Source: BJHL01 sp040378885
GTDB lineage: Bacteria > Planctomycetota > Phycisphaerae > Phycisphaerales > UBA1924
Reading direction: 5' to 3'
Length of the DNA stretch: 64,000 bases
Assembly: GCA_046316615.1 (NCBI GenBank)
Contig: JBKDAN010000031.1
Location: 1 to 64,000 of the forward strand
The notes beneath the pieces were generated by a model. It saw nothing but the letters and a program-made list of their open reading frames with translations, was not told the DNA's origin and made no database searches. Positions 53,565-61,517 of this stretch are shown here, one piece after another. Position 1 is the first letter of the stretch, and each line of letters starts with the position of its first letter. The position numbers and the translations under genes were made by a program.

Positions 53565-54398
53565 TCAGAAAGAAATGCGCAGTCCCACGCCGATCCCAAA
53601 TTCCAGCGTCGGACGCTCGTCCACATCTTCCCAAAGCGGCAGTTGCATCATGAACTCCGCGGTCCATTTGCGGTCTTCCCACATCAGGCCGGGTGAAAGT
53701 CGAAGCTCCGTGTCGCCGTTCATCTCGTACAACCCGTTCATCTCCAGCGTGCTGTACAGCCCGCCGCTGTGCTCGCTCGTGAAGACATCCGGGTAGAGGC
53801 GGAACACCCAACTGGTGTTGAACGCGACGGCGTCGTCGGGTCCTTCGCCGCCCAAGTTGGCTTCGCGCGTGCCGCCGGTGTTCCAGGTGTAGAGCAAGTC
53901 CTGATTGAACCCGTGGCGCCCGCGCACCATCGTGATGACGGCACCGACCATCGGATTGATCGACTCGCTCGAGAAGTCGTCGTCGTCGCCACTGGCGAAG
54001 TGCGCCCCGAACAGCGCGGCGGCCCGGACCGTGTCGACCGTGCCCGTGTCGCTCTTGTAGAAACGCCACTTCACCATCGCCTCGATATCTTCCACGCCCT
54101 TGTCGCTTTCGCTGCTGCCATCGGCAAGGTCTGTTTCTTCCCAGACGATCGGCACATCGATGTTGATGGCCCAGTCACGCACGATGCCGTACCCGATGGA
54201 CTGCATGAACTCGTACTTGTGCGTGCGTTCCTCGCTGGCGTTGAGCGGATCGCCGCCGTACTGGAAGTAGTGAAAGCCCGGTCGATACGAGAACGCGCCC
54301 GGGCTGGGCATGGTCGCCGCCTGCGTGTACATCGACTCCTGGGCCAAGGCTCCGCTCGCGCACACCATCATCGCCGCCAAACATGCGAACTTCCGCAT
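53565..54398 (-). CDS. Predicted outer-membrane beta-barrel/transporter-like protein
   Basis: 277 residues. Signal peptide MRKFACLAAMMVCASGALAQ, then alternating amphipathic strands with aromatic ends (FSYRPGFHYFQYGGDPL, YGIVRDWAINIDVPIVWEE, DIEAMVKWRFYKSD, FGIGVGLRISF at the very C-terminus). The closing Phe and strand pattern are typical of outer-membrane barrels; the layout resembles the MetA-pathway/phenol transporter family. It is last in a run of five minus-strand genes starting with a sensor kinase, 84 bases after the HMA-domain lipoprotein gene; a role in metal or small-molecule passage is possible but inferred. Confidence 0.8.
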   Translation of the reverse strand: MRKFACLAAMMVCASGALAQESMYTQAATMPSPGAFSYRPGFHYFQYGGDPLNASEERTHKYEFMQSIGYGIVRDWAINIDVPIVWEETDLADGSSESDKGVEDIEAMVKWRFYKSDTGTVDTVRAAALFGAHFASGDDDDFSSESINPMVGAVITMVRGRHGFNQDLLYTWNTGGTREANLGGEGPDDAVAFNTSWVFRLYPDVFTSEHSGGLYSTLEMNGLYEMNGDTELRLSPGLMWEDRKWTAEFMMQLPLWEDVDERPTLEFGIGVGLRISF

Positions 54399-54482
54399 GA
54401 GATCATTCCTTTCCGAGATGTGACGAAGTGGCGCCCCGCTTCGTCATTTGTCAGTTTGTCACTTCGTTACTTGGCTACGCGA

Positions 54483-54887
54483 TCACTTCGCTTCAATCTT
54501 CACCAGCGTCATGCCCGCGTCCTTCACCGCTTCGCTCAGGCGATACGGGCTGGGCTTGGTGCCTGCCGCCAGCGCCACCGTCACCTGGCCGTTGCCAAGA
54601 TCGGTGTAGACGTCGTTCACGCCGCGAATGCGCTTGAGCTGGAAGTCGATATTGGTGGCGCACTGCGGGCAGCCCAGACCGTTGACCCACAGAATCGCCG
54701 ACTGCCCGCTCAGCGGCTCCTTGCTGTGCGTCGCGGCTTCTTCTTCCGCGGAAACGTGGTGAACAACGGCGTTCTCCTGATTGACCGATGCACCACCGCC
54801 GCCGGATGCGCAACCCGCAAGCGATGCGAGCATGGTGAACGTGACAGCGCCGACAACGCGAAGACCATTGATGCTTGTAGTGGACAT
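54483..54887 (-). CDS. Lipoprotein with heavy-metal-associated (HMA) domain
   Basis: 134 residues. Signal GLRVVGAVTFTMLASLAGC ends in a lipobox. The mature chain has WVNGLGCPQCATNIDFQLKRIRGVNDVYTDL and VTVALAAG, the HMA fold with its CxxC metal site (CPQC) replacing the usual MxCxxC. HMA domains carry Cu(I), Zn or Hg(II). Being a lipoprotein, it would hold metal outside the cytoplasm. AAGGAA precedes ATG 54887. Neighbours upstream on the same strand are a Cys-rich secreted protein and a sensor/regulator pair, downstream a barrel protein. Confidence 0.87.
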   Translation of the reverse strand: MSTTSINGLRVVGAVTFTMLASLAGCASGGGGASVNQENAVVHHVSAEEEAATHSKEPLSGQSAILWVNGLGCPQCATNIDFQLKRIRGVNDVYTDLGNGQVTVALAAGTKPSPYRLSEAVKDAGMTLVKIEAK

Positions 54888-55025
54888 GAGATGTTCCTTG
54901 CTTGGCAGCCAATGTGGCCGCGTGATTGTGAGGGAAAGTGCAATGACAGACAAACGACATTGAGCCGCGTGCGAAGGCACGGGCATGGCTCCACCGCACG
55001 GACAAACTCCGCGCGCAGTGCCGCT

Positions 55026-55439
55026 TTATGTCGTTCGTCTTCCTGTCCACACAATCGAAGCGTGCGGGTGGCCGACTTCCGCGAGTCTCGGCGTCGCCTG
55101 CACCGCCACGCTCACACGTGCACCAAACGCCGCGGGTCCACGCGACTTGACCACGTCGCGCCGCGCGGGCGGATCGCGCTTGCGTTCGGCCTGCGCCACC
55201 ACCACGGTGGGCGTCGCCAAAGGCACCGAGCATCGACACGAACCGCCACGCGGGGCAGGCGCCTCGGGCATGGGGCACGACTCGCAGCAGCAGCACTCAC
55301 ACGAGCCCGCACTGCACGCGCACGCCTCCACTACTGCCACTGGTTGCTGAGCATGCTGCAAACGCTGCTCGCGCAGCGCAAGCACAGGGCCAAAGACAGC
55401 CTGCGCGAGCAGCAGTATCGCGAGAACCACACGAGACAT
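55026..55439 (-). CDS. Small Cys-rich secreted protein
   Basis: 137 residues. Signal peptide MSRVVLAILLLAQAVFGPVLA. The mature N-terminal part has a dense cysteine run, ACACSAGSCECCCCESC, and again SCRC after a Pro-rich stretch: ten cysteines within about 33 residues, like a metallothionein or a metal-scavenging tail. The rest is Arg/Val/Ala-rich and unremarkable. GAGG precedes ATG 55439. Position between the ANTAR regulator and HMA lipoprotein suggests metal handling; this is inference. Family not recognised. Confidence 0.75.
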   Translation of the reverse strand: MSRVVLAILLLAQAVFGPVLALREQRLQHAQQPVAVVEACACSAGSCECCCCESCPMPEAPAPRGGSCRCSVPLATPTVVVAQAERKRDPPARRDVVKSRGPAAFGARVSVAVQATPRLAEVGHPHASIVWTGRRTT

Positions 55440-55538
55440 ACCTCATTGTTCACCTGCTGCGCCGGGCTGTTCACCCGCCAGCCCACAAACACCAGCCAAT
55501 CGACGCCGTATCGCCACTTCACTCGAAAGTGGCAGGCA

Positions 55539-56204
55539 TCACTCCGTCGGCGGGCTGTCGCTCAGTTCGGTCAGCATCTGCTGTGCCACTTCGACCATGC
55601 TGCGACGCGTATCGCGAGCCGTCTGGCGCAGCACCTGCACCGCCACCGGCTCAGCCATGCCGCGTTTGGACACCATGAGCCACTTGGCCTGCTCGATGAT
55701 CCGGCGATCGTCCAATCGCTTGCGAAGATCTTCAGATGTCTTGCGCTCGCTGACGTGTCGCACGTACGCCGACCACGCAATTTCGATCGCGGCCCGAAGC
55801 TGGTCGGGCGTCACCGGTTTCACCAGGTAGCCAAACACCCCCACCTCACTGGCTGCCTGCACCTGCTCCGTGTCTGAATACGCCGACACGATGACAACCG
55901 GAATGAGCAGATCGCGGAACAGCTCCTTGGCTGCCGAGATGCCGCCCCGCTTGGGCATGCGAATATCCATCACCGCGATATCCGGCATCGCCTGACGAGC
56001 CAGATGCACCGCCTGCTCACCATCCACCGCCGGCCCCACTGTCACGTATCCCGCACCCGCGAGCGCGGCGGTCATCGCCAGCGACACGAGATGCTCATCA
56101 TCGGCAAGAAGCACGCTCGATGGCTTGGCGGGCGGCGAAAACGCTTCCCATTCGGCGGCGGTCTTCACTCGAGGCTGCTTGGGAGGCGTGGGGGCTGATG
56201 TCAT
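55539..56204 (-). CDS. Response regulator with ANTAR RNA-binding output domain
   Basis: 221 residues. Receiver domain about 28-135: LLADDEHLV (acidic pair), VMDIRMPK with phospho-acceptor Asp80, SAYSD and YLVKP (Lys129). ANTAR-type coiled coil and three-helix bundle at about 150-205: RKRLDDRRIIEQAKWLMVSKRGMAEPVAVQVLRQTARDTRRSM. ANTAR regulators bind paired hairpins in nascent mRNA and prevent termination. The sensor kinase gene ends 16 bases upstream on the same strand, so they form a two-component pair. No ANTAR-type twin hairpin was identified with confidence in this window. Confidence 0.93.
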   Translation of the reverse strand: MTSAPTPPKQPRVKTAAEWEAFSPPAKPSSVLLADDEHLVSLAMTAALAGAGYVTVGPAVDGEQAVHLARQAMPDIAVMDIRMPKRGGISAAKELFRDLLIPVVIVSAYSDTEQVQAASEVGVFGYLVKPVTPDQLRAAIEIAWSAYVRHVSERKTSEDLRKRLDDRRIIEQAKWLMVSKRGMAEPVAVQVLRQTARDTRRSMVEVAQQMLTELSDSPPTE

Positions 56205-56220
56205 GGGATCTTCCTGTGCG

Positions 56221-58314
56221 TCACGCAGATGACGGTTTCAATTCCTTCTGCCACTGCGGGGGTGTCCGATCGGGCGCTTCGAGCTGTGCCTCGATTGACA
56301 CGACCCACGCGCGATCAACGCCATCCAGCCGCGGACCGTATGTGCATTCGCCACGCAGTTCCGCGCGTGCCAGCCCCTCCACGATCGAGAGTCCTATACC
56401 GGATTCGCGGGATTGCGCGCTGATGCGCGGCTGCTGCACCAGGGGCATCTCCACCCAGTCAAAGTACAGGTGTGCGGACGCTTCGCCGCCCAGCGTCCAT
56501 GTCACCGCGATGTGGCCGTCATCCACGCCCAAGGCACCATGCTTGATGCTGTTGGTGATCAGTTCCTGCACGATCATCGCCATCGCGCCCGCCTGCGTGC
56601 CCGCCAGCGTGACGCGCGGGCCTGCAAAGCGAATGTGCGACGATCGCCCCACCGGCGCAAGCCGCGTGACGAGGCGCGAAATGATGTCGGCAAGCACGAT
56701 GGGCTGCCCCGCCGCGCTGGCGAGCAGTTCGTGCACTTCCTTCAGCACCAGAATCTTGCCCTCAATCACGTGGATCAGTTGTGCCGCCGGCAGGCCCCGC
56801 TGCTTGTACGCGTGCAGCAGACCCAGCAGTCCCGCCAGGTTGTTGCGCACGCGGTGGTCAAGCTCGCGCCGGAGCGCAGCCTCGCGCATGTGCAGCAGTT
56901 GCTGAGCTCGCAGGCTCTCGCGCAGTGACATTTCCGCTTCCTTCACATCCGTGAAGTCCACCAGCGTGCCGATGTATTCGAGCTCGCCCGCGCTGTTCAC
57001 CACAGGCAACGCGCGTGAAATGAACCAGCGCAAGGTGCCATCCGCGCGAAACGCGCGAACAACTTCGTGGAACGTCGTCTTCGTTTGCGCCGCTTTCTGC
57101 CATGCGGCCTGGCTGCGCTCACGATCTTCCGGATGCACGATGTCAATCCAACTGAGCCCCAGCGCGTGTTCGGGCGCCATTTTGAGCACGCGGCCCCACT
57201 CCGGATTCACATACGTGCATCGCCCGTCAGGCAGCATGTGATAGATCGGCACCGGCGCTGACACCGTCAGCACTTCCAGCTTGCGCGTGACAGCCAGTGA
57301 TTCCTCTTCACGCTGCTTTTCCTGCGTGATGTCCTTCATGAAGCAGAAGTGTCCCAGCAGCTCGCCGTGATCATCATGACGCGCGACCATCGCGACGCGC
57401 TTGTGAAACACGCTGCCATCGCCGCGCACGCCTCGAGCTTCCGCTTCCACGCGTCCGCTCTGCAGCATCTCGTGAAACGCCGCGTGCAGCGTCGCAAGAT
57501 CGTCGGGGTGTACGGTGATCTCCCAGGGTGAGCCAATCAGATCCTCAACCGCTCGCCCGACAAATCGCGAGTACTGCTGACTGACCATTTCATAGCGACC
57601 GTCGCGACTGAGACGGGCCACGCCGTCCATCGACTGCTCCATGGCCGACGACCACTGCCGCAACTCATCAATCGCTTCACGCCGTTCCGTCACATCGGTG
57701 CAGCCGCCCGAATAGCCCTCATACTCGCCGGCTTCGTTGTATCGCGGATAGCCCGTATCAAGAATCCAGCGATACATGCCATCGTGGCGGCGCACGCGAT
57801 ACTCGATGTACACGGGCTCGCGCTTGGCGGCGCGGTCGATGTAATCATGAAAGACGCGATCACGATCATCAGGATGAATGGGATCAGCCCAGCCATCGCC
57901 CACGATCTGCTCGAGCGTCTGACCCGTGAAGTTGCGCCACGCCTTGTTCGCGAAGATGCATCGGTCGTGTTCGTTGTTCACCCACAGCATGAGAGGCGAC
58001 GTATCCGCGTGCATGCGGAACAGACGCTCACCTTCTTCGCGTCGCCTTGCCGCTTCGGTGCGCTGCAGGTACATCCACGCGAGCACCGCCACCGTCACAC
58101 TCATCAGCAGCGCGAGCAGGCTCATCGCGATGAGCCCTTCGTGCATCGGAATCTCACTCACCGGCTCATACACGAATGTGTGCACGAGCAGCATGATCGC
58201 GAGTGCGACATTTGTGATAACGCCGATTACCAGCGCAATGCGCAGCGCCCGCGTTGCGCGCAGGCGACTGGATCGTGCGTGGGAAGACGTGCTTTGCTGC
58301 GGCGTGGATTTCAT
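56221..58314 (-). CDS. Multi-PAS sensor histidine kinase (HisKA_2/HWE-like)
   Basis: 697 residues. Two membrane helices (about 24-46 and 60-83) precede three PAS domains (about 98-210, 222-332, 350-460), each ending in a PAC block such as GYSGGCTDVTERREA, GHFCFMKDITQEKQ, YIGTLVDFTDVKEA. The phospho-accepting His is His487 in ELDHRVRNNLAGLLGLLHAY, the HisKA_2 pattern, followed by an HATPase with ELITNSIKHGAL (N box) and ESGIGLSIVEG (G1). The input is unknown; PAS domains commonly bind small molecules or sense redox. ATG 58314 is used; 118 further upstream codons of open frame are repetitive and not helix-like. Confidence 0.92.
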   Translation of the reverse strand: MKSTPQQSTSSHARSSRLRATRALRIALVIGVITNVALAIMLLVHTFVYEPVSEIPMHEGLIAMSLLALLMSVTVAVLAWMYLQRTEAARRREEGERLFRMHADTSPLMLWVNNEHDRCIFANKAWRNFTGQTLEQIVGDGWADPIHPDDRDRVFHDYIDRAAKREPVYIEYRVRRHDGMYRWILDTGYPRYNEAGEYEGYSGGCTDVTERREAIDELRQWSSAMEQSMDGVARLSRDGRYEMVSQQYSRFVGRAVEDLIGSPWEITVHPDDLATLHAAFHEMLQSGRVEAEARGVRGDGSVFHKRVAMVARHDDHGELLGHFCFMKDITQEKQREEESLAVTRKLEVLTVSAPVPIYHMLPDGRCTYVNPEWGRVLKMAPEHALGLSWIDIVHPEDRERSQAAWQKAAQTKTTFHEVVRAFRADGTLRWFISRALPVVNSAGELEYIGTLVDFTDVKEAEMSLRESLRAQQLLHMREAALRRELDHRVRNNLAGLLGLLHAYKQRGLPAAQLIHVIEGKILVLKEVHELLASAAGQPIVLADIISRLVTRLAPVGRSSHIRFAGPRVTLAGTQAGAMAMIVQELITNSIKHGALGVDDGHIAVTWTLGGEASAHLYFDWVEMPLVQQPRISAQSRESGIGLSIVEGLARAELRGECTYGPRLDGVDRAWVVSIEAQLEAPDRTPPQWQKELKPSSA

Positions 58315-58648
58315 GACGCTGGCCTTGGGCACACGTGGCTCAACGACGTGTGCGCTCACGCGATGCAGGTTACCGCGCGAAAGCGCGGCTGCGGGGTGCG
58401 GGAAGGCGACATGATCCAAAAAAGAAAAACCGGCGCGAGCGTTGCCAGGAGAGGGGGTGCTCCAAGCGTCCGCCCGCCCGCGCCAGTATACGGGAGGGCC
58501 GCTGATTCTCACACTTTCGCGGAGCACACAGCGGGTCAGATGCGATTGTGATGCCGTCAGGGGAAACGTCGAAGCCCGACGTAACAGTTTCAGTATACCA
58601 CAGAACTGTGCGTGTGCCAGTTGCATTTCCGAATTTTTTGTGGACGCG
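58315..58648. other. 334-base gap between kinase and aminotransferase genes
   Basis: Upstream of the sensor kinase and downstream of the class V aminotransferase, both minus strand. It contains a poly-A/GA patch (ATGATCCAAAAAAGAAAAA), a CG-rich stretch and the palindrome CACAGAACTGTG (58599-58610). No convincing gene. The kinase promoter should lie here, but no clear consensus was seen. Confidence 0.45.
58599..58610. promoter_or_regulatory. Palindrome CACAGAACTGTG, copy 2
   Basis: Same 12 bases as 18697-18708. It lies 39 bases downstream of the aminotransferase stop and 285 bases before the kinase start. Confidence 0.35.
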
Positions 58649-59902
58649 TTACGTCTGAAGCAGTCCAAGCAGGCGACTCACGTCTTCAGGCGAGTTGTAT
58701 CCCACAAGACTCGCCCTGATCACACCCTCTCGTGTGTCGATCCCCATCTCTTCTAAAAGTCGCTTGCTATAAAAATGCCCATAGCGCACGCCAAGACCCG
58801 CCGCGTTCGCACGCTTTGCAAAGGTCGCACTCGACACACCCGCATGCAGGAAGCTGACGGTCGCGACGCGGCCCGATGTAACCGGCCCCACAATGCGAAT
58901 TTGCGGGTGTTTTTGCAGACCTTCGAGCAGTTGCTTCTGCAGGCCTTGCTCCAGCGCGACCAGCGCATTCATTGCGTCAACAAATATCTGCCGCGTCACG
59001 TTCATACTCGCCGGCAGTCCCAACACCTGCTTGGAAAAGGTGCCCAACGCAAGCAGGCCCGCACACGCTTCGTGGCTCACGCCGCCGGGCTCCCACTTCC
59101 GGGGCACCTCGGATTTGGGAATAAAGAAGTGATTAGGTCCAGTGAGCGGCTCGAGCGCATCATGCGTGGCGAACAACGCCCCCATGTGCGGACCGAACAC
59201 CTTATACGGCGAGTATACATACCAGTCTGCACCAATCGCCCGAACATCCGGCGCGTGATGCGGCGCGTATGCAACGCCATCGATCATTGCTTTCGCGCCA
59301 ACGTGATGGGCGGCATCACACACCGCCTTCACGTCCCACGTTTCTCCCAAGATGTTGGAAACATGCGGACACGCGACCAGCAATGTGCGTTCGTCCAGCA
59401 ATCGTTGCAGTGTGCTGAGCAGGGGCCGCCAATTGCCGTCGCTGTCGCGCTCGGTGGGCCACAAGACGACATCAAACCCGCGCGCCGCCAGACGCATCCA
59501 CGGGCCGATGTTGGCCTCGTGCCCTGCGCTTGCCACGATGATGCGATTGCGCCGCAATGTCTCGGCCGGGCCGCCCGCCGCTCGGGCCGCGTCCATCGCA
59601 TCAGCGTGCGCATTCGCAACGACGTGCACCAGCGCTGTTGTGGACGAACCCAGGATCACTTCACCCGCGCCGTCGCCATTGACGAAGGTGCGAACCAGAT
59701 CATGCGCACCCTTGATCGTCGCGGCGGCATGCAGGCTCTCGGGGTAATCGCCGCCCGTGTTCGCGTAGCTCCGCGTGAGATAGCTCGTCATCGCGTCGAT
59801 CACGCACGCGGGCAGTTGGCTGCCGCCGGCGTTATCAAGGAAGACTGTGCTGGTCTCGCGAAAGACCGGAAACAATGAGCGAACATGAGCGAGTGTGGCC
59901 AT
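58649..59902 (-). CDS. Class V aminotransferase, cysteine-desulfurase-like
   Basis: 417 residues. FLDNAGGSQLP, GSSTTALVHVVANA, GHEANIGPWMRLA, CPHVSNILGETWDV, DGVAYAPHHAPDV and YSPYKVFGPHMGALFA, with the PLP Lys in the last, are the family blocks of the NifS/IscS/CsdA aminotransferase class. The conserved desulfurase Cys loop (SGHK...C near the C-terminus) is not evident, so another reaction, such as a C-S lyase or isopenicillin-epimerase-like activity, is also possible. The ATG 59902 follows an 11-codon optional extension. No SUF or Isc genes are adjacent. Confidence 0.88.
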   Translation of the reverse strand: MATLAHVRSLFPVFRETSTVFLDNAGGSQLPACVIDAMTSYLTRSYANTGGDYPESLHAAATIKGAHDLVRTFVNGDGAGEVILGSSTTALVHVVANAHADAMDAARAAGGPAETLRRNRIIVASAGHEANIGPWMRLAARGFDVVLWPTERDSDGNWRPLLSTLQRLLDERTLLVACPHVSNILGETWDVKAVCDAAHHVGAKAMIDGVAYAPHHAPDVRAIGADWYVYSPYKVFGPHMGALFATHDALEPLTGPNHFFIPKSEVPRKWEPGGVSHEACAGLLALGTFSKQVLGLPASMNVTRQIFVDAMNALVALEQGLQKQLLEGLQKHPQIRIVGPVTSGRVATVSFLHAGVSSATFAKRANAAGLGVRYGHFYSKRLLEEMGIDTREGVIRASLVGYNSPEDVSRLLGLLQT

Positions 59903-60045
59903 GGGGCGCAGCTTAGCCAAGGTCCGAAGACTCACAAAACACGATTCATTCGTCGCATTTCAGCGTGCGACGAGCGAGCGCGAGCTTCCGCCCGCCGATG
60001 TGCCAGTATCGCGGCGGCAGCACGACGGCAGCAGTGGAGCACGAC

Positions 60046-60264
60046 ATGGACTTCGGCAACCCCTGGGCGCTTCTTTCCGGCGTCCTCATCGGACTGGTGG
60101 GCATGACACTCTTCATGCGCGGCAAGCGCGAAGGGCAGCCGTCTTCGCTCATCGGCGGGCTTGCTCTCTGCATCTATCCATACTTCGTCGATAACCTCGC
60201 GCTTATGTGGGGTTTGTTCGCAGCATGCATCGCCGGCATCTGGTGGTTACGTCGGTTTGATTGA
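60046..60264 (+). CDS. Small membrane protein
   Basis: 72 residues, two to three hydrophobic stretches (PWALLSGVLIGLVGMTLFM, SLIGGLALCIYPYFV, LALMWGLFAACIAGIWWL) and a basic loop RGKREGQPSS. GTGGAGC lies about seven bases before ATG 60046. Family unknown to me, but the GxxxPYFVxN pattern is familiar in planctomycete small proteins. It is divergent from the aminotransferase gene and followed 89 bases later by a dockerin-like gene. Confidence 0.68.
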   Translation: MDFGNPWALLSGVLIGLVGMTLFMRGKREGQPSSLIGGLALCIYPYFVDNLALMWGLFAACIAGIWWLRRFD

Positions 60265-60353
60265 TCACTGAGCACCGAATCACGCCCACAATCTGCCACC
60301 CAAGCGTGCCGTCGATTATGATGCCGTGCTCGCGGGTTCGCCGGAGTTGTGAG

Positions 60354-61412
60354 ATGCGTCAAATGCTCAGTGCCGTTTTGTTCGCCGCCGTTGCGCCCGC
60401 CGCGCTCGCGCAGGCCCCGTCCACGCTTGGTGTCATGTTCCGCACGGGCGGACAGACTTCGGGCCTGAACCCGATTCTGTATGACGTGAACCTGTCGACG
60501 GGCGCGACGAGCAACCCCCGCAACATCAACGTCAACAACGCGGTCGGCATCGCGATTGATCCAGAGACGGGCGTGCTCTATGGCCTGACTGACCAGTTCG
60601 GCCGCATCAACAACCAGTCGGGCCAGGGTGGCAAGAACCTGATCTTCACGGTCAATGCCACGACCGGCGCCGCGACGGCGGTTGGCCGCGTGGATCCCAC
60701 CGGCATCTTTCAGGTGTTCGAGGGTGACATCGCTTTCAACCCGGTTGATGGCGGCTTCTGGGGTGTGACGACACTGGTGAGCACCGCGCGACTCTTCACC
60801 ATCGACAAGCTGAACGGCTCGGCAGCGCTCGGCGCAGTCGTGCAGCCCGCACTGGGCGGTATTGATCTTGATATCAGCGCATTGACCTTCGACGCAACTG
60901 GCCAGATGTATCTGCTCGATACCCGCTATCCGTTCAATCCCGGCCCGGCCCTGTTGCTGAAGGTCGACAAGGACACGGGCGAGATTCAGCAAAGCTGGAA
61001 CACGGGCGTTGTGATGGGCACTGTCGCAGGCATGACCTTCGTCGACGGCAAGCTCTACATCACCGACGGTGACACAGGCGGGACCAATCGTCTCTACCGC
61101 TTCGACATCGACACGGGCCAGATCATCGACATCGGCGCGACCAACGCGGCGGGCGGCATCTATCAGGGCCTCGCGGGTCTGGTGCACGGCTGCATCGGCG
61201 GCCCTTGCCCCACCGCCGGCTGTGATGACATCGACTTCAACAACAACGACGTCTTTCCCGAAGATCAAGACGTCATCGACTTCTTCGAAGTTCTCGCTGG
61301 CGCAAGCTGCGCCGCATGCAACGACATCGACTTCAACAACAACGGGGTCTTCCCCGAAGATCAGGACGTCATCGACTTCTTCAACGTGCTCGCCGGCGGC
61401 AACTGCCAGTAA
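60354..61412 (+). CDS. Secreted beta-propeller-like protein with double dockerin-like tail
   Basis: 352 residues. Signal peptide MRQMLSAVLFAAVAPAALAQ. The body has repeated units (GIAIDPETGVLYGLT, FTVNATTGAATAVGRVDPTG, FTFDATGQMYLLDT, DGKLYITDGDTGG) that fit a DUF4394/NHL-like propeller. Residues about 290-352 are two Cys-bracketed copies of DIDFNNNDVFPEDQDVIDFF and DIDFNNNGVFPEDQDVIDFF. GGAG lies eight bases before ATG 60354; the earlier open frame is antisense to nothing but lacks a signal. It ends at a good terminator. Confidence 0.88.
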   Translation: MRQMLSAVLFAAVAPAALAQAPSTLGVMFRTGGQTSGLNPILYDVNLSTGATSNPRNINVNNAVGIAIDPETGVLYGLTDQFGRINNQSGQGGKNLIFTVNATTGAATAVGRVDPTGIFQVFEGDIAFNPVDGGFWGVTTLVSTARLFTIDKLNGSAALGAVVQPALGGIDLDISALTFDATGQMYLLDTRYPFNPGPALLLKVDKDTGEIQQSWNTGVVMGTVAGMTFVDGKLYITDGDTGGTNRLYRFDIDTGQIIDIGATNAAGGIYQGLAGLVHGCIGGPCPTAGCDDIDFNNNDVFPEDQDVIDFFEVLAGASCAACNDIDFNNNGVFPEDQDVIDFFNVLAGGNCQ

Positions 61413-61440
61413 TCGCTGAACTCAGCAGGTGACAATTGAC

Positions 61441-61469
61441 AAGCCTCGCGCCAGTTCGGTGCGAGGCTT
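61441..61469. terminator. Bidirectional intrinsic terminator
   Basis: AAGCCTCGC, 11-base loop, GCGAGGCTT, then TCTTGTC; 28 bases after the dockerin-like gene stop and 48 bases before the end of the convergent glycosyltransferase gene. Confidence 0.75.
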
Positions 61470-61517
61470 TCTTGTCATTCTGCCTTCATCTCGCTCCGCA
61501 CGACATGCACGGATGCG

